A DNA stretch of 64,000 nucleotides from an uncultured Acholeplasmataceae bacterium (GTDB lineage Bacteria > Bacillota_I > Bacilli_A > Acholeplasmatales > Acholeplasmataceae): contig CAKMKH010000017.1 of assembly GCA_927441705.1 (NCBI GenBank), positions 1-64,000 of the forward strand, in the 5' to 3' direction. Every line of letters starts with the position of its first letter. Within the stretch, counting starts at the first letter, position 1. Of the stretch, positions 53,205 through 62,513 are shown piece by piece. Made by a program: the position numbers and the translations under genes. The notes beneath the pieces were generated by a model. That model was given only the letters and a program-made list of their open reading frames with translations, was not told where the DNA came from and ran no database searches.

Positions 53205-54673
53205 TATGATTTAGCTTGAGCCATGTATTTATTGAATTCTTCTGTATTACATAATACAAAATGATCTGGTTCAATTTCTCTTAATATTGGTGTTTCTTTA
53301 GAATAGTCATGTGATTGTGCTGGGTTATATCTTTCAGTTTTACCTCTTTGTTGTTCAAAAAGTGGATCTGGTTGTGGAATTGAGGCCATTAATGAAAGTG
53401 TATATGGATGCATTGGATTATTGAAAATCTTTTCTTTATCTCCAATTTCAACAATTTTACCAAAATACATTACAGCTAAGCGATCACTAAAGTACTTAAC
53501 AACAGATAAATCATGTGCAATAAACATGATTGTAATACCTTTTTGTTCTCTTAAATCATTAAGAAGGTTAATAACTTGTGCTCTAATTGAAACATCTAAC
53601 GCTGAAATAGGTTCGTCAGCAATAATAAATGATGGTTCTACAACAAGTGCACGTGCTATACCAATACGTTGACGTTGTCCACCACTAAATTCATGTGGAT
53701 AACGACTCGCATGCTCAGGTACTAAACCAACTGTCTTAAGAGCTTCTTTGACTCTAACGTCAATTTCTTTTTCGTTTTTATATCCGTTAATTCTTAATCC
53801 TTCTGCAATAATTTCTTTAACTGTCATTCTTGGATTAAGCGATGCAATTGGATCTTGGAAGATCATTTGCATCTTACGCATTAACAATTTATTCTTGTGG
53901 ATAAGACTATATTTTAGATTACCTAAATCTTGTTTACGTCTTAAATTGTTAAGTTTTAATTCTTTTTTTGTATTATTAAAGTTTTCTACAAGATCTTTAT
54001 GTTCTTCTTTAGCCTTTGCAAGAGCATCTTTATCATCTTTTGACAGTTGGTTTAAGTTTTTTTGAGATTTTTCTACTTGCGCTTCTAAATCCTTAACTTT
54101 AGCCTTCAGGTCAATTTCATGTTGATTATACGTTTGATTAATTTGCTTGTACTCTGCATAGTTTTGAACATTTTTCTTGATTTCGCCAGCATCATCACTG
54201 ATGACGCTCTCAAATTTTTTATCTTTTTTGGCTTGTCTATAAACTGTTAGAGATTCATTTTTAGATTTCTCGTATTCAGCTCTAACTTCAGTTAATTTTT
54301 CATCATGTAATTCTTTATTAATCACTTGATTATTTAAACTTTGTTGAAGTTTTTCTAAAGCAGCTCTTTTTGTCTCTTTAGCATTACTCATGTTTTCTAA
54401 ATGAGTTTTTTTAGCAGCTTTAACATCACTTACGATACGCGTTCCATGAAAGAACACTTCTCCACCACTAGAATTATAAAGTTTGATGATAGTTCTTCCG
54501 GTAGTAGTTTTACCACAACCAGATTCACCAACCAATGAAAAAACTTCGCCTTTATAAATCGTAAATGATACGCCATCAACAGCTTTGTTATACATTTTGT
54601 TGCGACCAGAACCTAATTTAAAATGTTGCTTAAGTCCCTCAACTCTTAAAATTTCTTCTCTTTTTTCGCTCAA
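53204..54673 (-). CDS. oppF: Oligopeptide ABC transporter ATPase OppF with coiled-coil insertion
   Basis: Walker A is GESGCGKTT (about 49-57), the signature FSGGQRQRIGIARA and Walker B FIIADEPISALD follow, and a C-terminal oligopeptide/dipeptide-type extension is present. Between the first nucleotide motif and the Q-loop (MQMIFQDP, about 268) about 180 extra residues, mainly Lys/Glu/Leu-rich helices, are inserted (about 85-262). Ordinary OppF has no such block. The core motifs are intact, so the ATPase is likely active. Confidence 0.9.
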   Translation of the reverse strand: MSEKREEILRVEGLKQHFKLGSGRNKMYNKAVDGVSFTIYKGEVFSLVGESGCGKTTTGRTIIKLYNSSGGEVFFHGTRIVSDVKAAKKTHLENMSNAKETKRAALEKLQQSLNNQVINKELHDEKLTEVRAEYEKSKNESLTVYRQAKKDKKFESVISDDAGEIKKNVQNYAEYKQINQTYNQHEIDLKAKVKDLEAQVEKSQKNLNQLSKDDKDALAKAKEEHKDLVENFNNTKKELKLNNLRRKQDLGNLKYSLIHKNKLLMRKMQMIFQDPIASLNPRMTVKEIIAEGLRINGYKNEKEIDVRVKEALKTVGLVPEHASRYPHEFSGGQRQRIGIARALVVEPSFIIADEPISALDVSIRAQVINLLNDLREQKGITIMFIAHDLSVVKYFSDRLAVMYFGKIVEIGDKEKIFNNPMHPYTLSLMASIPQPDPLFEQQRGKTERYNPAQSHDYSKETPILREIEPDHFVLCNTEEFNKYMAQAKS

Positions 54674-56223
54674 TTTTCTTCACCTGCACTCGTAACTTTA
54701 TTTGTTTTGGACTCATTTGCTCTTGCTTTTGCATCTGCCTTATATTTTGTTATTCTTTCTTGGATAATTTTAGGCATTTCAATCTTAGGTGCTTGTGGGT
54801 GTAAGAGCCATGTTGCAGCATAATGTGTCTCACTCACCTTAAAGAATGGTGGTTGTTCTTCAAAGTCAATCTTTAATGCAAACTGATTTCGATCAGCAAA
54901 TGCGTCACCTTTAGGTGGGTATAACATATCAGGAGGTGTACCTGGAATAGATAATAATTTTTCTTTAGTATCTAAGTCAGGAACACTTGATAATAGTGCC
55001 CATGTATAAGGGTGTTTTGGATCATAGAAAATATCACTTGCAGATCCATACTCAACTATTTTTCCAGCATACATTACAGCTACTCTATCAGACATATTCG
55101 CAACAACACCAAGGTCATGCGTAATAAAGATAACAGATAAGCCACGTTCTTTCTTAATCTTTTTAATAAGATCAAGAATTTGTTGCTGAATAGTAACATC
55201 TAACGCTGTAGTAGGTTCATCACAAATTAATAATTCAGGACCTGCTGTTAATGCAATCGCAATAACGATACGTTGTCTCATACCACCTGAAAATTGGAAA
55301 GGATATTGAGTAAAACGTTTTTCTGGTTCAGGAATACCTACTTCATTCATAATAGTGATCGCACGTTCATAAGCTTCTTTTTTAGTCACTTTAAAACGGC
55401 GTTTATATACTTCACTATGATTTTTTAATTCTTCTTTAGCTTCTTGATAAGCTTTTAGTGTTGATTCATAAGTTGGACTTGATGCATCAAGTTTTGCTAA
55501 AGTGTCTTTTTTCTTATTAAGATCATCTTGAAGTGCAGCATATGAAACTTTTTCTTCTGCTTTTACTTCTGCAATTTCTTGTTTAATTTGAATTTTAGCA
55601 GCTTTTTTAGCTTCTAAATACTTAGCTTTTAAACCAGGAAGATCTTTTTTAAGTTCTTCAACTTTTTTATGTGTTTTTACTTTTACTGCTTTAATTTTTT
55701 CCTTTTTTTCAACTTTTGAAAGTTCATCATTACGACTGATTTCAAAAACACGGACATCTTTATCTTTTTTAAGTAATTTTATTCTAGTTTCTAGATTTAA
55801 ATAATCATGAAACTCATTGTGATATAAATCTCTAAAGCGATTTTTGAAACGATGTCCACCAACAAGCATAGCCTCAGTAATTTGCTTACCAACTCTCATT
55901 GTAGGATTTAAACTTGATAGTGGATCTTGGAAGATCATACCAACTTTACTACCTCTAATTTTATGAAAGTTTTCTTCTGAAAGCTTAGCTAAATCTTGAT
56001 TTGCATATAAAATTTCACCATCATCGATATTACCATTCTTAGCTAAAATACCCATAATCGCACGATTGGTTACTGATTTACCAGAACCTGATTCACCAAC
56101 GATTGCAAGTGTTTCACCTTTGTATAGATCAAATGAAATATCTCTAACTGCTCTAACTAATCCGTTAGGCGTTTTAAAAGATATGGCTAAATTATTAACC
56201 TCTAATATTTTTTCTTTATTCAT
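54670..56223 (-). CDS. oppD: Oligopeptide ABC transporter ATPase OppD with coiled-coil insertion
   Basis: Walker A is GESGSGKS (about 43-50), the Q-loop GMIFQDPLSSLNP near 98, FSGGMRQRIVIAIA near 311, and LLICDEPTTALD. About 155 charged residues lie between the Q-loop and signature (about 125-283), a different point than in OppF. The start at 56223 follows AGAGG at eight bases; the GTG at 56232 is too close to it. Confidence 0.9.
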   Translation of the reverse strand: MNKEKILEVNNLAISFKTPNGLVRAVRDISFDLYKGETLAIVGESGSGKSVTNRAIMGILAKNGNIDDGEILYANQDLAKLSEENFHKIRGSKVGMIFQDPLSSLNPTMRVGKQITEAMLVGGHRFKNRFRDLYHNEFHDYLNLETRIKLLKKDKDVRVFEISRNDELSKVEKKEKIKAVKVKTHKKVEELKKDLPGLKAKYLEAKKAAKIQIKQEIAEVKAEEKVSYAALQDDLNKKKDTLAKLDASSPTYESTLKAYQEAKEELKNHSEVYKRRFKVTKKEAYERAITIMNEVGIPEPEKRFTQYPFQFSGGMRQRIVIAIALTAGPELLICDEPTTALDVTIQQQILDLIKKIKKERGLSVIFITHDLGVVANMSDRVAVMYAGKIVEYGSASDIFYDPKHPYTWALLSSVPDLDTKEKLLSIPGTPPDMLYPPKGDAFADRNQFALKIDFEEQPPFFKVSETHYAATWLLHPQAPKIEMPKIIQERITKYKADAKARANESKTNKVTSAGEEN

Positions 56224-56224
56224 A

Positions 56225-58165
56225 TTATTCACTACCTCTCAACTGTGGATTTAATGCATCACGAAGAGCGTTACCAAACATATTGAAAGTAATCATTAGG
56301 ATTGCAACAATAATTGTTGGAAATACAACTAACCAAGTATTACCTGAAAGAATTTGTTCTTGCCCATCTTTTAGGATAACCCCAATTGATGTACCAGTTA
56401 ATTCGATTGGCCCGATGGTTAATCTTTGTCCATTACCAATACCAAATCCTAAATATGATAAGTTAACTTCTAAGAAGATAACTGATGGAATACTTAGAAT
56501 AACACGTGTTACAATAGTTCCTAAAGCATTTGGCAAGATATGTTTGAAAATAATTCTACCGTCTGTCGCACCTAATGTTCTAGCTGCTAAAACATATTCT
56601 CTACCTTTGTATCGGTAGAACTGGAATCTTGTGACTTTTGCTGCTCCTATCCAACCGTCATAAATCATGAAGATTAGCAGAGCTAAGAAACCGGGACCAA
56701 CGAGTACTGTAATGATACCAATCATCGTAATTTGCGGGAAACTTCCCCAAATATCCAAGAATCTTTCCATGAGCATATCAACTTGACCACCATAATAAGC
56801 ACTTGTAGCACCCCATATAACACCTAAAACGATGTTAATAGCTGCTGCCATGAAACCTAGTAATAATGATGTTCTAAGCCCTAGCCAAATAAGTGTAAAT
56901 AAATCTTTACCAAATACATCAGTACCAAATAAGAAGAATGGAACATTTTCAAAACCTAGTGCATAAGTACCTTCAACCATAACAAAGTAATTTGTATTAG
57001 TTTTTCCTGTACCTGGAACTAAGACTGTTTCTTTTCCTGTTACTTCTGTGATTGGAAATCCTTCACCGAAAGTCCATTGGTTAGGAACATCACTATATTC
57101 TATTGATTCTTCCATGCCTGGATTGTCAGCTAATAATCTTAGATACTCAGATTCACCAATGGTTTGTGCACGATCTCTAAATAATGCTGCATATGAATCA
57201 TAGACAAATGAAGCTCTTGTCATCACTGCATCTTCTCTGCTAAAACGTCCATTTTCAAGTTGTGAATCAATTACAAATATTGGCGCAACCGCTAGTGGAT
57301 AGCCACTAAATTCAGCAGTTACTTCACCGTTATATAAAATGCTAACAGAATTTAATGTTATAAATTCACTACCATTTTCGCTAGTTTCTGGTAATTTATG
57401 TCTTAAAACTATATATCCTGTTGAAGTTGCTGTTAAAGTATCCATAGGATTGATTGATTTCACACCAGTTGTAGAAATCTCGCCTAATTTTACAAGTTCA
57501 TCATAAGATTCAAAATCAGCAGGGATATTACTTGTTGAAAAATAAACTTCTAAAATACCTGTAGTATCTAAATCAGTGATATCTATTTCAATTGTCGAAC
57601 CGTTTGTTAACACAAATGGTGTGTATTCGAATTCTTCAGTTGTTAGGTTATATTCACTATTTGCAATAACAATACCATAAGCTATTTTTTCAAAATTGAC
57701 ATATAAAACGTTTGTTCCACCAACATATTTAGCATCGCGTTCTGTTCCAACAATAGTATCATTTGTAAGAGTATCCATATAAATGAACTCTTTTTGGAAA
57801 CGGTCAGTTGGATAGCCAAGACCCGTAACAGGATCAATGGTATCGTAATCAATAGGTTGATTTAAATATTCATTTGTTCCATCTAAAATACCAATTTTTT
57901 CTAAAATTGGAACTCTTGGTGGTAATGTTTTTAATTGTGAGTTCGTTTGCGAATATAAACGCTCAGGTGTAAGGATAGGTACAAAAATTGACATCAGAAT
58001 AAATATAGCTAAAATTATTGTAGCAATTACATTATATTTATTCTTTGTAAATCTAAGCATAGCATCTTGAAAATAGCTTAATTGTTTTGTCTTAAGCGGT
58101 TTATCAAGTAATCTTTCGTCTTCTTGGACTAATTTAAAATAATCTTTTGAGTATTCTTTTTCCAT
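56225..58165 (-). CDS. oppC: Oligopeptide ABC transporter permease OppC with large external domain
   Basis: One membrane helix at about 44-64 is followed by about 340 residues without membrane segments, then a standard permease domain from about 409, with the EAA loop segment REYVLAARTLGATDGRIIFKHILPNALG. Ordinary OppC has only a short loop there. The extra region (LTPERLYSQ to FGTDVFGKDLF) should face outside and may bind peptides or partner OppA. Total 646 residues. Confidence 0.9.
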   Translation of the reverse strand: MEKEYSKDYFKLVQEDERLLDKPLKTKQLSYFQDAMLRFTKNKYNVIATIILAIFILMSIFVPILTPERLYSQTNSQLKTLPPRVPILEKIGILDGTNEYLNQPIDYDTIDPVTGLGYPTDRFQKEFIYMDTLTNDTIVGTERDAKYVGGTNVLYVNFEKIAYGIVIANSEYNLTTEEFEYTPFVLTNGSTIEIDITDLDTTGILEVYFSTSNIPADFESYDELVKLGEISTTGVKSINPMDTLTATSTGYIVLRHKLPETSENGSEFITLNSVSILYNGEVTAEFSGYPLAVAPIFVIDSQLENGRFSREDAVMTRASFVYDSYAALFRDRAQTIGESEYLRLLADNPGMEESIEYSDVPNQWTFGEGFPITEVTGKETVLVPGTGKTNTNYFVMVEGTYALGFENVPFFLFGTDVFGKDLFTLIWLGLRTSLLLGFMAAAINIVLGVIWGATSAYYGGQVDMLMERFLDIWGSFPQITMIGIITVLVGPGFLALLIFMIYDGWIGAAKVTRFQFYRYKGREYVLAARTLGATDGRIIFKHILPNALGTIVTRVILSIPSVIFLEVNLSYLGFGIGNGQRLTIGPIELTGTSIGVILKDGQEQILSGNTWLVVFPTIIVAILMITFNMFGNALRDALNPQLRGSE

Positions 58166-59265
58166 TATTTTTTAGCCCCCATTCTGATTTGTGGATCGAT
58201 AATGCCATATGTTAAGTCAACGATCAGAACTGTAATTAGACCAATAGTGCCATAAAATGCACTTGAAGCCATAATAACATTATAATCATAGTTACCTTGT
58301 GCTAAAGCTTGTAAGGTAACACGACCAACACCTGGAATACCGTAAACTCTTTCCAAAATAAACGAACCACCTAATAAGGCTGCGAAAGAACTTATTATGA
58401 TTGGAACCATTGGAACTAATGAGTTTCTAATTGCATGTCTTAAAACAGCTTGAGTATGACTCAAACCTTTAGTTTTCGCTAATAAAACAAATTCCGAAGT
58501 TAATACTTCTGAAAGTTCAGCGCGTAATAGACGAGTTAAACCAGCGATTGCAGGTAGACCTGCAGCAGCTACTGGAATTACAAAGCCTACAGCAATTTCC
58601 CTAAATGATTGTAGGGCAACCAACGGGAATCTAGATGGTAAAAATCCACCCATTTGATAACTAAATATTATAATTAATAACAAAATAAATACTAAACTTG
58701 GTACAGATAAAAATACCATGATTACAATCTGCATAATATTATCTACTATAGTATCTTTCTTTAAAGCTGCAATAATACCAAAAGCAAATCCAAATGGTAA
58801 GTAAAACAGCAATGTAGCGATATTTAAATAAAATGTTATTGGCATTCTTTCAGCAATTATTTTAAATGCTGGATAATTTACTCTTACTTTTGTGGATGTA
58901 CCCCAATCCCAATCAGTAAGTACATTGTCTAGCCATCTTATATATTGTTGAGGAATTGGCACTCTATAAAAGACCTTTAATACGTTACTATCCCTTACAG
59001 GTTCAACAATAAATACAGTTTTATTAATACCTGGATCATTTGCACGAATACTGTTAACGATAGCTACTTCTTCAGGGTCATTTTTATCATAGTATTCCGC
59101 AATATAATAACCGTCAGAGACTTGTTTTTCTAGCCATGTGTCTTTGTCTTCATTTTTAGTTGGTGGATATTCAGGGGCAAGTTTCAGCAACATAAAGGTA
59201 ATTGTTAATGTTGTGAAAAGAATAATGAATATCCAAATAACTCTTTGAATAATGTATTTTGTCAT
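58165..59265 (-). CDS. oppB: Oligopeptide ABC transporter permease OppB
   Basis: The 366-residue permease has an N-terminal helix (RVIWIFIILFTTLTITFMLLK), an extended external loop (about 35-130) and the EAA-type segment SEFVLLAKTKGLSHTQAVLRHAIRNSLVPMVPI. It starts the oppBCDF unit; the start overlaps AGGAAGAG spacing. A pair of inverted repeats lies in its upstream region. Confidence 0.92.
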   Translation of the reverse strand: MTKYIIQRVIWIFIILFTTLTITFMLLKLAPEYPPTKNEDKDTWLEKQVSDGYYIAEYYDKNDPEEVAIVNSIRANDPGINKTVFIVEPVRDSNVLKVFYRVPIPQQYIRWLDNVLTDWDWGTSTKVRVNYPAFKIIAERMPITFYLNIATLLFYLPFGFAFGIIAALKKDTIVDNIMQIVIMVFLSVPSLVFILLLIIIFSYQMGGFLPSRFPLVALQSFREIAVGFVIPVAAAGLPAIAGLTRLLRAELSEVLTSEFVLLAKTKGLSHTQAVLRHAIRNSLVPMVPIIISSFAALLGGSFILERVYGIPGVGRVTLQALAQGNYDYNVIMASSAFYGTIGLITVLIVDLTYGIIDPQIRMGAKK

Positions 59266-59373
59266 TTCATCTCTTCCTTACTTTTTTCATTTATTATATC
59301 ATAATTCATGTGTTATTACACCATATTTATGAAATAAATATAATAGCACATGAATTTGATATATAAAGCATAA

Positions 59374-59416
59374 TAAGGGGGGCCATATGTACATGTAATC
59401 CTATATGGCTCCCCTA
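59374..59416 (-). terminator. Terminator after oppA
   Basis: A long stem AGGGGAGCCATAT/ATATGGCCCCCCT (one mismatch) with a TTATT tail on the minus strand lies between oppA and oppBCDF. It would lower read-through so that OppA is made in excess. Confidence 0.8.
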
Positions 59417-59475
59417 TTACTTTATTTAATTATTTTATAAATTGTATCTATTTATTACTGTGTTAGATCAGTTAA

Positions 59476-62337
59476 TTATAACCAATACCAACCAATGTAG
59501 TAATCACCAATGTGAAGAACTACAACAGCATCTGACCAACCTTCAACCCAAGTAGTTGCATATACTTCAGTGTATGCAGCAGGTGCACCAACTAGAGCAG
59601 CAACATCTGCGATTGTAAGTAATGTTGGATAAGATCCAGCAATGTAAGCATCTGCTACTAATTCAGCTTCACTAAGAGGTCCTATTGCTTCTGATAAGTT
59701 ATAGTTACCATAATTAGCGTAAATATAATTTTGAATTGCAGTTTCAGCATCTGTAGCTAAACCTAATTGTTGATATAATTCATATGCGCCATTTTCTACA
59801 GAAGCAACGAATAAGTAATTCTTACCACTTTCAGTTACAGCGATATAAGCAACTAATTCATCGAATCCTTCTTCAGCAGCGATATTAGCAAGTGTATCAC
59901 CTAAGATGTACTCAGCTAATTCAGCTCCATCAGATGTAGTGTCAAGAGCTTCACCACTCATATCAAGATATGCAGAAATTAGATCTTCGACAGTAGGGAA
60001 TGCAGTTTGTTCAATACCATCTTTAACATATACTTTACCAACTAGTGCTTCAACTAATGCGTTGTAGCCCCATCTTTCATAAACTAATTCGCCATCTAAG
60101 TTGTTATAAGCAACTGGAATTAATGGAGTTGTAGTATCAATACCCCAGTTAAGAGTAAATCCACCACGGTTATCATCACTAAATACGTCTAAGAAACTTG
60201 GAGCATCTAGTAATGAACCACTAATACCACCGATACCTAAGTCAGTAGCACCTGGCATCATATAGTCATAATAGTTATTTGGGAAAGCAACGTCATTAAC
60301 AGTAATGATAATCTTAACAAAGTTTTCATCATCTACTAATAAAGCTTCGTATTGTTCTTTAATATTAGCAACCATAGCTTGTGCACTTGTGTTACCACTT
60401 GATGCATAAGTAAGTACTAATTCAACTTCAGTATAATTACTTGCAGTACCTGCAGTATAGTAACCATCTGAGATTGCTTGTTCAACAGCATCCTTGAATA
60501 AGTCTAAAGCAACATCTGGGAAGTAACCGAATGAGCTACCACCAAAATCTTCAAGAATTGCTTGACCTGCTTCACCACCACGAACTGACAATCCTGATTC
60601 ACCATCTAGGAAGTAAGTTGAAGTGAATAGTGTAAACGCTGGTAAGTATGTACCTACAACATTTACAGCAGCTTCATAACGGTCAAAACCATACATCAAT
60701 GCTTGTCTCATTGGAGTATACATTAAGATTGGTTCTGGAACGTAAGTTTCATCAATTGCGTTACCAGGAGTATTTTCAATGTAAGCATCTCTGTTTGCTT
60801 CTGTACCAAATGCGTTGATTTGTAATCTCCAAGTAGTTGGATCTGGTGCAACTTTAATTCTTGGGTCATTTGCATAATTTTGAAGTTCTGCAGAAGGTAC
60901 TGACGCACTTTCTAAACGACCAGCTAAGAACTCTTGGAATACTTGGTTAGAGTCATCAATATATGTATATTGTCTACCAGTGTAGTAATACATATTTGCA
61001 TCTGGATGTAATTCATTTTTCTTAAATACTAATAATTGACCTGGAGTCCAAGTTTCAAAATAGTAAACACCACTTGCAGCAACCTTAGTTGGGTCTTCGC
61101 CGTATGTTCCACCATCAGTTGGATCACCATATTTTTCAAATAATTGTTGATTAATTGGAGTTAATACGCCGCCTGCAAATCCGTATAATACGTCAAATGC
61201 AGCTTTTTCAGAAACATATTCTAACTCAATTGTATAATCATCAAGCATCTTAATACCTACATCAGCCCAGTCAGCTGCGCCATCTAAGTATTCAGCAGCA
61301 TTCTTAATACCTTGAGATACAAAGTCGCCACCACCAGTTCTAGCTCTGAACCAGTCATTGTCTAATGCATATTTCCATGTCCAGATATAATCATTAGCAT
61401 CTAGTTCTTCATAACCAGCAGCTAAACCAGATAAATCTGTTTGTGGATGGAATTTCCATTGAAGATCATCTCTTAATGTGATAGTCCATTTTTTAGCATA
61501 CATTTTACCATTAATTTCTTCACCATTAATAGGTTGTGGTAATGATTCTGCTAATTCTGGTAAAATTTCATAACCAGTTTTAGAAGCATCAAAGAAGAAA
61601 TTGTAAAGTCCACCTTTGAATAAATCAGTGAAGTCAGCAGTTGCTGAGTCATCTGCATTCCATGGATTAAGTGAAGTTGGGTCTGTACTGTAAGCAGCAC
61701 GCCAAGTATATTCACCAGCATTACCATAAGTAGATCCATACATTAATACATTTGAATCATCTTGTGTAAATTGTGAGAATGCAACACCGAATCCCATAAC
61801 ACCGTTATAAGTTTCACTGAATAATTGGACTCTATCAGCATACATAACTCTAGAAGCACCAGTATATAGTGGAACACCAGCATATACGTTTTCTAGTAAG
61901 TAACGTTCTGCAGCTGCAAATAGAATGTCTTTATCTTCTGCAGGTAATTTAGAAAGATCAACACCGCTTAAATATTGTGCAAGTGGATAATCTTCTAATG
62001 CACGATCATTAACTGTAACACTTCTAGTAGCAGTAGCAACATTATCTGCGCTATCTTTTACTTCATAAACAACTGTATAGTTGCCTACTTCAGTGTTGTC
62101 GATGTTATTAGTCTTAACAACGATATCACCAGTTAAATCTCCGTCTTCAGCATCTACAGCGCTAACACCAGCTAGTGGGTCAAACTCATCGAATAATACG
62201 ATTGCCACAGCGCCTGTACCCGAGAACGTTGGTTTTGCATCAACAGGTACTTCTTCCTCTCCTGGACCACAAGCTACAATTGTAAAACTTGTAAGTAACA
62301 GAATAAATACAACAAGCAATTTTTTTGGAAATTTCAT
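59476..62337 (-). CDS. oppA: Oligopeptide-binding lipoprotein OppA with N-terminal Ig-like domain
   Basis: The lipobox TIVACG (Cys near 23) anchors it outside. Residues about 35-110 form a DUF5011-like Ig fold (DPLAGVSAVDAEDGDLTGDI, VGNYTVVYEVKDSADNVATATRSVTV). The following large region has SBP_bac_5 features (SLNPWNADDSAT, LRDDLQWKFHP, APDPTTWRLQINAFG). At 953 residues it is much longer than usual. Its own promoter and a cre-like site lie upstream. Confidence 0.9.
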   Translation of the reverse strand: MKFPKKLLVVFILLLTSFTIVACGPGEEEVPVDAKPTFSGTGAVAIVLFDEFDPLAGVSAVDAEDGDLTGDIVVKTNNIDNTEVGNYTVVYEVKDSADNVATATRSVTVNDRALEDYPLAQYLSGVDLSKLPAEDKDILFAAAERYLLENVYAGVPLYTGASRVMYADRVQLFSETYNGVMGFGVAFSQFTQDDSNVLMYGSTYGNAGEYTWRAAYSTDPTSLNPWNADDSATADFTDLFKGGLYNFFFDASKTGYEILPELAESLPQPINGEEINGKMYAKKWTITLRDDLQWKFHPQTDLSGLAAGYEELDANDYIWTWKYALDNDWFRARTGGGDFVSQGIKNAAEYLDGAADWADVGIKMLDDYTIELEYVSEKAAFDVLYGFAGGVLTPINQQLFEKYGDPTDGGTYGEDPTKVAASGVYYFETWTPGQLLVFKKNELHPDANMYYYTGRQYTYIDDSNQVFQEFLAGRLESASVPSAELQNYANDPRIKVAPDPTTWRLQINAFGTEANRDAYIENTPGNAIDETYVPEPILMYTPMRQALMYGFDRYEAAVNVVGTYLPAFTLFTSTYFLDGESGLSVRGGEAGQAILEDFGGSSFGYFPDVALDLFKDAVEQAISDGYYTAGTASNYTEVELVLTYASSGNTSAQAMVANIKEQYEALLVDDENFVKIIITVNDVAFPNNYYDYMMPGATDLGIGGISGSLLDAPSFLDVFSDDNRGGFTLNWGIDTTTPLIPVAYNNLDGELVYERWGYNALVEALVGKVYVKDGIEQTAFPTVEDLISAYLDMSGEALDTTSDGAELAEYILGDTLANIAAEEGFDELVAYIAVTESGKNYLFVASVENGAYELYQQLGLATDAETAIQNYIYANYGNYNLSEAIGPLSEAELVADAYIAGSYPTLLTIADVAALVGAPAAYTEVYATTWVEGWSDAVVVLHIGDYYIGWYWL

Positions 62338-62375
62338 TTTCTCTCTCCTTTTCTTTTGAAAATTGATTATGTTTA

Positions 62376-62404
62376 ATTATACCAAAAAATATTTAAAAGT
62401 ACAA
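62376..62404 (-). promoter_or_regulatory. oppA promoter
   Basis: TTGTAC (62404-62399) and TATAAT (62381-62376) are spaced by 17 bases, with an extended -10 (TGG). Confidence 0.7.
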
Positions 62405-62424
62405 TATCAAGCGATAAAAGTATC

Positions 62425-62438
62425 TGAAAACGTTTTCT
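62425..62438. promoter_or_regulatory. cre site upstream of oppA
   Basis: TGAAAACGTTTTCT contains a perfect 12-base palindrome GAAAACGTTTTC, the best cre in the window. It lies 20 bases before the -35 element, the position of an activating CcpA site. Confidence 0.6.
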
Positions 62439-62513
62439 GGAGGGTGTAATTTAAACACTTTCTAATCTATTTCATTCTTTTTCAATAATTTTCATTCATT
62501 TTCAATGTTTTTT

